NCBI GenBank assembly: GCA_031379035.1 | Contig: JANNEU010000207.1 | Location: 1 to 10,407, forward strand | From: JABFRJ01 sp031379035 | GTDB lineage: Bacteria; Pseudomonadota; Alphaproteobacteria; Rhizobiales; Hyphomicrobiaceae | Length of the DNA: 10,407 nucleotides | Direction: 5' to 3' | Shown: positions 7,166 through 10,407 of the stretch, in pieces | Layout: each line of letters opens with the position of its first letter | Position numbering within the stretch: position 1 is the first letter of the stretch | Program-made: the position numbers and the translations under genes | The notes under the pieces: generated by a model | The model's input: the letters and a program-made list of their open reading frames with translations, nothing else | Told to the model about the DNA's origin: nothing | Database searches by the model: none

Positions 7166-7459
7166 GAACCACTTGGGCTGCCAGGCGTGCAGCAGCTGCT
7201 GCACCTGCTGCGGTGCGATGAGGTAAACGATGCCCAGCACCAGGATGGCGGCCACCACCAGCAAAGCGCTCAGCATGTTGAGCGGTGCTTGATAGCTGAG
7301 ACCAGTGCCGGGAATGCCGACGGTGACCGTCCGCTTGCCGTTGGCACCGACGTTGACGGTCGCACCACGGCCGCCAAGGCTCGTCGAGACGCCCGACTTG
7401 GAGACGTTCAGCCGGAGGCCCGGCAGGATGGAGATGATCTTGCGAAAACGCAGGCCCAT
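7163..7459 (-). CDS. DUF4236 domain protein with C-terminal membrane segment
   Basis: Small protein of 98 residues from the preferred start. Residues 2-57 match the DUF4236 pattern: GLRFRKIISILPGLRLNVSK, then SGVSTSLGGRGATVNVG, then TVTVGIPGTGLSYQ, a glycine-rich beta-type domain of unknown function. A hydrophobic stretch, about 64-82 (SALLVVAAILVLGIVYLIA), should be one transmembrane helix, followed by a short polar tail, so the protein is probably membrane-anchored. I chose the ATG at 7459 because AAGGAG lies 6 nt upstream and because the family begins with this MGLRFRK-type sequence; an in-frame ATG at 7501 would add 14 residues unlike the family. A sigma70-like promoter lies about 50 nt upstream. 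The gene follows the HerA-like gene on the same strand but 221 bp away, and converges with the UspA-like gene. Function is unknown. Confidence 0.8.
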   Translation of the reverse strand: MGLRFRKIISILPGLRLNVSKSGVSTSLGGRGATVNVGANGKRTVTVGIPGTGLSYQAPLNMLSALLVVAAILVLGIVYLIAPQQVQQLLHAWQPKWF

Positions 7460-7516
7460 GGGATGCTCCTTGGTCGCGAGGCAGCCAGGCTGCCCGGTCA
7501 CGCGATCCTCTGCCTT

Positions 7517-7547
7517 ATCATATCGGCAGTGATCGGCTTGTTTTCAA
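7517..7547 (-). promoter_or_regulatory. Sigma70-like promoter for the DUF4236 gene
   Basis: On the minus strand, TTGAAA (plus positions 7542-7547) and TATGAT (7517-7522) each match five of six bases of the -35 and -10 consensus. The spacer is 19 bp, longer than the ideal 17. The predicted transcription start near 7510 gives a leader of about 50 nt before the AAGGAG site and the ATG at 7459. This suggests the DUF4236 gene can be transcribed independently of the HerA-like gene. Confidence 0.5.
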
Positions 7548-7582
7548 CGCACCGAACGTATGCCCGCTCTGGTCAAGTCGTC

Positions 7583-7663
7583 GGCTGGGTTAGGCCCGTT
7601 GGCCGTAGTCCAACATCTCGCCCATCAAGTTGGGTTACGGCGCAAAGGGTGCCGCACCCAACC
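7583..7663. repeat. Two inverted REP-like palindromes (BIME-like element)
   Basis: Copy A (about 7583-7614) has outer arms GCTGGGT and GTCCAAC and inner arms GGCC-cgtt-GGCC. Copy B (about 7629-7662) has outer arms GTTGGGT (7629-7635) and ACCCAAC (7656-7662) and inner arms GGCGC/GTGCC. Both resemble the GTTGGGTTACGGC...AACCCAACCTACG palindrome that I know as a dispersed repeat in many proteobacteria, and they lie in opposite orientation 14 bp apart. The right arm of A (7602-7614) and left arm of B (7629-7641) pair over 13 bp with two G-T wobbles, so the whole 81 bp can fold as one structure. It begins 18 bp past the stop of the HerA-like gene and may end or stabilise its transcript. No transposase is nearby. 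Confidence 0.6.
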
Positions 7664-7680
7664 TACGGCATTGCCCAACT

Positions 7681-9150
7681 TTACGACTTCAACCCGAACA
7701 GACTGCCGAACTTGCGGATGCCTTGCTGCACGATGCCGCCCGGCGAATTGCGCTGTTGCAGCAACTCATAGGCGGATTCGCGGTCGGCCATCTGCCCGTA
7801 TTTTTTGGAATTCTCTTTATCCGCAGCGATGATTGCCTGCCGCTCGGCCGGTTTCAAGGGGCCGACGCGTGACATCGGCGGCCGGATCAGTGTGCGCTGC
7901 ACAACGGACGGCTCACCGTTGTTGTGCAGGAACGACACCAACGCCTCGCCGACCTGCAGTTCCTTGATGACCTTTTCGGTGTCGAGATCCGGGTTCTTGC
8001 GGAAGGTCGACGCGGCTGCCCGCACGGCTTCCTGCTCGCGCGGCGTGAAGGCGCGGAGGGCATGCTGGATGCGGTTGCCGAGCTGCGCCGAGATCCGGTC
8101 TGGAACGTCGCCGGGGCTCTGGGTGATGTAGTAGACACCGACGCCCTTGGAGCGGATGAGGCGGGTGACACGCTCGATCTGATCAAGCACGGCTTTTGGT
8201 GCATCGTTGAAGAGAAGATGGGCTTCGTCGAACAGGAAGACGAGCTTAGGCTTTTCGAGATCGCCCACCTCGGGCAGCCGTTCAAACAGCTCGTCCAGCA
8301 TCCACAACAGATAGGAGGCGTAGAGCCGCGGCGAGTTCATCAGCTTTTCGGCGGCGAACAGATTGATCACGCCACGGCCATCCGGCGCAATCTTGATGAA
8401 GTCGGTGATGTCGAGCGCCGGCTCGCCGAAGAAATTCTGCGCACCCTGCTCTTCAAGAACGAGCAGCCGGCGCTGGATCACGCCCACGGTTTGCGGTGCG
8501 ATATTGCCGTACTTGCTGCGCAGGGTCGCGGCTTTCTTGCCCATTTCTTCGAGCACGGATCGCAGATCCTTGAGATCCAGGATCAGCATCTTCTTGTCGC
8601 CGGCCTTGCGCTCGTCCTCGGCCCAGCGGAAGGCGATGTTGAGCACCCCTTCTTGCGGCTCGCTGAGATCCATGAGGCGCGACAGCAGCAGCGGACCCAT
8701 CTCCTGGACGGTCGCGCGCACCGGGTGGCCTTGCACGCCGAAGATGTCCCAGAACGTGACCGGAAACGAGGCGGTCTGATAGTCCGACAATCCAATGTCT
8801 TCGGCGCGCTTCAGCAGGATCGGCTTCTTGTCGCCGACCACCGCAATGCCGGACAGATCGCCCTTGATGTCGGCGGCAAATACGGGGACGCCGGCCGCCG
8901 AGAACCCTTCGGCGAGAACCTGCAAGGTGACTGTTTTGCCGGTGCCCGTGGCACCAGTGATGAGGCCGTGGCGGTTGGCGAGTTTGAGCTCGATGGCTTC
9001 TTCTTTGAAGTCGCGCCCCGATTTGGAGATGCCGATCAGAACCGAGCCGTCCTGCACGTAGACGCGGCTGTCGCCTTCGCCGGGGTGAGCGGCGTTGCCA
9101 GAGCCGTTTTGAGACCCGTTGCCAGATTGGGAAGTGGACCCTGCGGCCAT
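7681..9150 (-). CDS. HerA/YjgR-like P-loop ATPase (DUF853 family)
   Basis: Protein of 489 residues from the chosen start, typical for the DUF853/YjgR family of HerA-FtsK-related ATPases. Walker A is GATGTGKT (66-73, Lys72), preceded by NRHGLI. Walker B is VFLFDEAHLLF (304-314; Asp308, Glu309). YYITQSPGDVPD (340-351) fits the sensor motif, and RIQHALRAFTPREQEAVRAA is a family-typical stretch. Residues 3-27 form a Ser/Gly/Asn-rich, probably disordered tail. The family is related to HerA translocases of DNA repair and defence, but YjgR-type proteins stand alone and their role is not established; no NurA nuclease is adjacent here. The ATG at 9150 has AAGGA 7-8 nt upstream. The in-frame ATG at 9231 would add 27 residues unlike the family and falls inside the proposed -10 box. 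Two inverted REP-like palindromes follow the stop. The gene is divergent from proS. The family call is firm, the function open. Confidence 0.9.
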   Translation of the reverse strand: MAAGSTSQSGNGSQNGSGNAAHPGEGDSRVYVQDGSVLIGISKSGRDFKEEAIELKLANRHGLITGATGTGKTVTLQVLAEGFSAAGVPVFAADIKGDLSGIAVVGDKKPILLKRAEDIGLSDYQTASFPVTFWDIFGVQGHPVRATVQEMGPLLLSRLMDLSEPQEGVLNIAFRWAEDERKAGDKKMLILDLKDLRSVLEEMGKKAATLRSKYGNIAPQTVGVIQRRLLVLEEQGAQNFFGEPALDITDFIKIAPDGRGVINLFAAEKLMNSPRLYASYLLWMLDELFERLPEVGDLEKPKLVFLFDEAHLLFNDAPKAVLDQIERVTRLIRSKGVGVYYITQSPGDVPDRISAQLGNRIQHALRAFTPREQEAVRAAASTFRKNPDLDTEKVIKELQVGEALVSFLHNNGEPSVVQRTLIRPPMSRVGPLKPAERQAIIAADKENSKKYGQMADRESAYELLQQRNSPGGIVQQGIRKFGSLFGLKS

Positions 9151-9226
9151 GACAATTTCCTTGCGCGCGGCTGGGCGGATGCACGCAAGCCCGCCGCCCG
9201 ATGTGGCCCGGTTCACGACTCGTCCC

Positions 9227-9256
9227 GCCATACAACTCGTGTGATTACATGGTCAA
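9227..9256 (-). promoter_or_regulatory. Possible promoter of the HerA-like gene
   Basis: On the minus strand, TTGACC (plus positions 9251-9256) matches five of six -35 bases. After an 18 bp spacer comes TATGGC (9227-9232), a weak -10 preceded by a TG two bases upstream. Transcription would begin near 9220, about 70 nt before the ATG at 9150. If real, the in-frame ATG at 9231 cannot be used. Confidence 0.33.
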
Positions 9257-9395
9257 AATGGCTTGGCAATGGCGCTTTCCCTGTCGAGCGGGCGCAATCC
9301 CGGGCTATTCCATCGACTTGGCCGAACAGACATCGGGTGCCCACGCCGGGCCTGTTCATAATCCAGCCGTGGCCGTGAGCAGATAGGCCAAGCCA

Positions 9396-9424
9396 TTGCT
9401 CCAGGCAGCATTACTGGGTATCAC
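9396..9424 (+). promoter_or_regulatory. Weak candidate promoter for proS
   Basis: TTGCTC (9396-9401), a 17 bp spacer and TATCAC (9419-9424) give three and four matches to the -35 and -10 consensus. The leader to the proS ATG would be about 130 nt and would contain the 14-bp palindrome at 9449-9462. The evidence is the spacing only; treat it as tentative. Confidence 0.22.
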
Positions 9425-9448
9425 GCGGCGATCAGGAGCAGGCTTGGC

Positions 9449-9462
9449 CAACGCGCGCGTTG
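9449..9462. promoter_or_regulatory. Perfect 14-bp palindrome upstream of proS
   Basis: CAACGCGCGCGTTG reads the same on both strands. It lies 99 bp before the proS ATG and just after the weak candidate promoter, where an operator or a leader hairpin would be expected. Its core ACGCGCGCGT also forms the centre of the palindrome at 3046-3057 behind mmcB. Alternating CG runs are common in GC-rich DNA, so function is unproven. Confidence 0.3.
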
Positions 9463-9561
9463 CTGCGCGGGACTTTCCGGTCAACACTCTGATGTTGCTT
9501 CGGGTGCCGTCCCACCCGTCCGATCCCCTATTCCATCAACTCTTCGAAACCGAACCCGCCC

Positions 9562-10407
9562 ATGCGCCTTTCCCGATCTTTCCTGCCCGTTCTGCGTGAG
9601 ACGCCCAAGGACGCCGAAATCGTCTCGCACCAGTTGATGCTGCGCACTGGCATGGTCCGCCAGGAAAGCGCCGGCATCTATGCCTGGCTGCCGCTGGGCC
9701 TGCGCGTGCTCAACAAGGTCAATCAGATCATCCGCGAGGAGCAGAACCGTTCCGGCGCGATCGAACTGCTGATGCCGACCATCCAGTCAGCCGACCTCTG
9801 GCGCGAGAGTGGGCGCTATGAAGCCTATGGCAAGGAGATGTTGCGCATCGCCGACCGGCATGATCGCGAAATGCTGTTCGGCCCGACCAACGAAGAGATG
9901 ATCACTGAGATCTTCCGCGCCAACGTGAAGAGTTATCGCGGGCTACCGCTCAACCTCTATCACCTGCAATGGAAGTTCCGTGACGAAGTGCGCCCGCGCT
10001 TCGGCGTCATGCGCAGCCGCGAATTCCTTATGAAGGACGCGTATTCGTTTGATCTGGATGCTGAGGGCGCGCGGCACAGCTACAACAAGATGTTCGTGGC
10101 CTACTTGCGCACATTCGCGCGCTTCGGCTTGAAGGCCATCCCGATGCGCGCCGATACCGGACCTATTGGTGGTGACCTGAGCCACGAGTTCATCATTCTC
10201 GCTGATACGGGTGAGAGCGAGGTGTTCTGCCACAAGGACTATCTCGACTTCACGAGACCGCCGGCCAACACCAACTTCGACGATAGCGCCGGCTTGAAGA
10301 CGATGGTCGACAAGTGGACATCGCTTTATGCCGCGACCAGCGAGATGCATGACAAGGTCGAATACGCCAAACTGGCCGGAGACAAGCAGGTGTCCGCGCG
10401 CGGCATC
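9562..10407 (+). CDS. proS: Prolyl-tRNA synthetase, N-terminal part (3' end outside window)
   Basis: Class II aminoacyl-tRNA synthetase that charges tRNA-Pro with proline in the cytoplasm. The first 282 residues are present, open to the right edge. It starts MRLSRSFLPVLRETPKDAE, the usual N-terminus of bacterial ProRS. ELLMPTIQSADLW (68-80) covers motif 1, FGPTNEEM (106-113) the TXE loop that binds proline, FRDEVRPRFGVMRSREFLMK (139-158) motif 2 with Arg140 and Arg153, and GGDLSHEF (203-210) a family motif. After DTGESEVFCHKDYLD the chain runs within about 60 residues to KWTSLYAAT...DKQVSARGI. This looks like the short insertion of alphaproteobacterial ProRS (about 440 residues in total) rather than the long editing (INS) domain of the E. 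coli enzyme. No clear ribosome binding site precedes the ATG, but the start agrees with the family. The gene is divergent from the HerA-like gene across 411 bp. Confidence 0.97.
   Translation, partial: MRLSRSFLPVLRETPKDAEIVSHQLMLRTGMVRQESAGIYAWLPLGLRVLNKVNQIIREEQNRSGAIELLMPTIQSADLWRESGRYEAYGKEMLRIADRHDREMLFGPTNEEMITEIFRANVKSYRGLPLNLYHLQWKFRDEVRPRFGVMRSREFLMKDAYSFDLDAEGARHSYNKMFVAYLRTFARFGLKAIPMRADTGPIGGDLSHEFIILADTGESEVFCHKDYLDFTRPPANTNFDDSAGLKTMVDKWTSLYAATSEMHDKVEYAKLAGDKQVSARGI

Larger units (their letters stand above)
9151..9561. other. Gene-poor divergent regulatory region between the HerA-like gene and proS
   Basis: These 411 bp hold the 5' regions of two divergent genes and no coding sequence I can support. 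Visible elements are a possible minus-strand promoter (9227-9256), a weak possible plus-strand promoter (9396-9424), a perfect 14-bp palindrome (9449-9462), and an 11-bp inverted repeat AATGGCTTGGC at 9257-9267 with GCCAAGCCATT at 9387-9397, whose arms lie about 120 bp apart. I see no tRNA-like cloverleaf, riboswitch or insertion sequence end. Confidence 0.5.

Noticed and set aside
7460..7501. Upstream start (ATG 7501) for the DUF4236 gene
   Set aside because: The extra 14 residues are unlike the family, and the strong AAGGAG site is placed for the ATG at 7459.
7924..9378. Open frame of 484 codons on the plus strand opposite the HerA-like gene
   Set aside because: Its protein has no recognisable motif, while the minus-strand frame has clear Walker A and B motifs. 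Long antisense frames are expected in GC-rich DNA.
9201..9386. Small plus-strand frame of 61 codons in the region upstream of proS
   Set aside because: Starts inside the leader of the divergent HerA-like gene, has no ribosome binding site and no family resemblance.
9257..9397. 11-bp inverted repeat AATGGCTTGGC / GCCAAGCCATT with arms about 120 bp apart, considered as mobile element ends
   Set aside because: No transposase, no target-site duplication seen, and short arms at this distance are plausible by chance.
9396..9599. TTG-initiated frame of 67 codons overlapping the proS start
   Set aside because: No ribosome binding site, weak start codon, overlaps 38 bp of proS in another frame, and no recognisable product.

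Overview
The window looks like a GC-rich alphaproteobacterial chromosome, most probably of the Hyphomicrobiales (Rhizobiales). The main clues are an MmcB-type DNA repair protein (a mostly alphaproteobacterial family), a prolyl-tRNA synthetase that reads like the short alphaproteobacterial form, and a feruloyl-CoA-synthase-type ligase. I see no tRNA, rRNA, CRISPR array, transposase or phage structural gene.

Layout. (1) Bases 1-910, plus strand: the 3' end of an aryl-CoA ligase of the feruloyl-CoA synthase type, then 11 bp later a complete 4-hydroxybenzoyl-CoA-thioesterase-family protein. This is an aromatic acyl-CoA operon. (2) Bases 955-3564, minus strand: mmcB, a small PD-(D/E)XK-like DNA repair protein, is read first. 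After a 135 bp gap comes a 660-residue NACHT-type STAND NTPase with an N-terminal region I cannot assign. The NTPase is the best candidate for an accessory, possibly defence-related gene. (3) Bases 3658-7150, plus strand: a large Lon-like ATP-dependent protease (AAA_32/LonB type, Ser705/Lys748 dyad) and, 4 bp later, a tandem UspA-like protein of 305 residues. They are almost certainly one transcription unit. (4) Bases 7163-9150, minus strand: a HerA/YjgR-like (DUF853) P-loop ATPase, a 221 bp spacer carrying two inverted REP-like palindromes and a good promoter, then a small DUF4236 membrane protein. (5) Bases 9151-9561: a gene-poor divergent regulatory region. (6) From 9562 to the end, plus strand: the first 282 residues of proS.

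Most of the content is core or housekeeping. The points worth a second look are the NACHT NTPase beside mmcB, the tightly linked Lon-like protease and UspA-like pair, an 81 bp BIME-like double palindrome behind the HerA-like gene, a perfect hairpin whose arms hold the stop codons of two convergent genes, and a 10-bp palindrome found in two intergenic regions. Identifications rest on reading motifs by eye; no database search was run.
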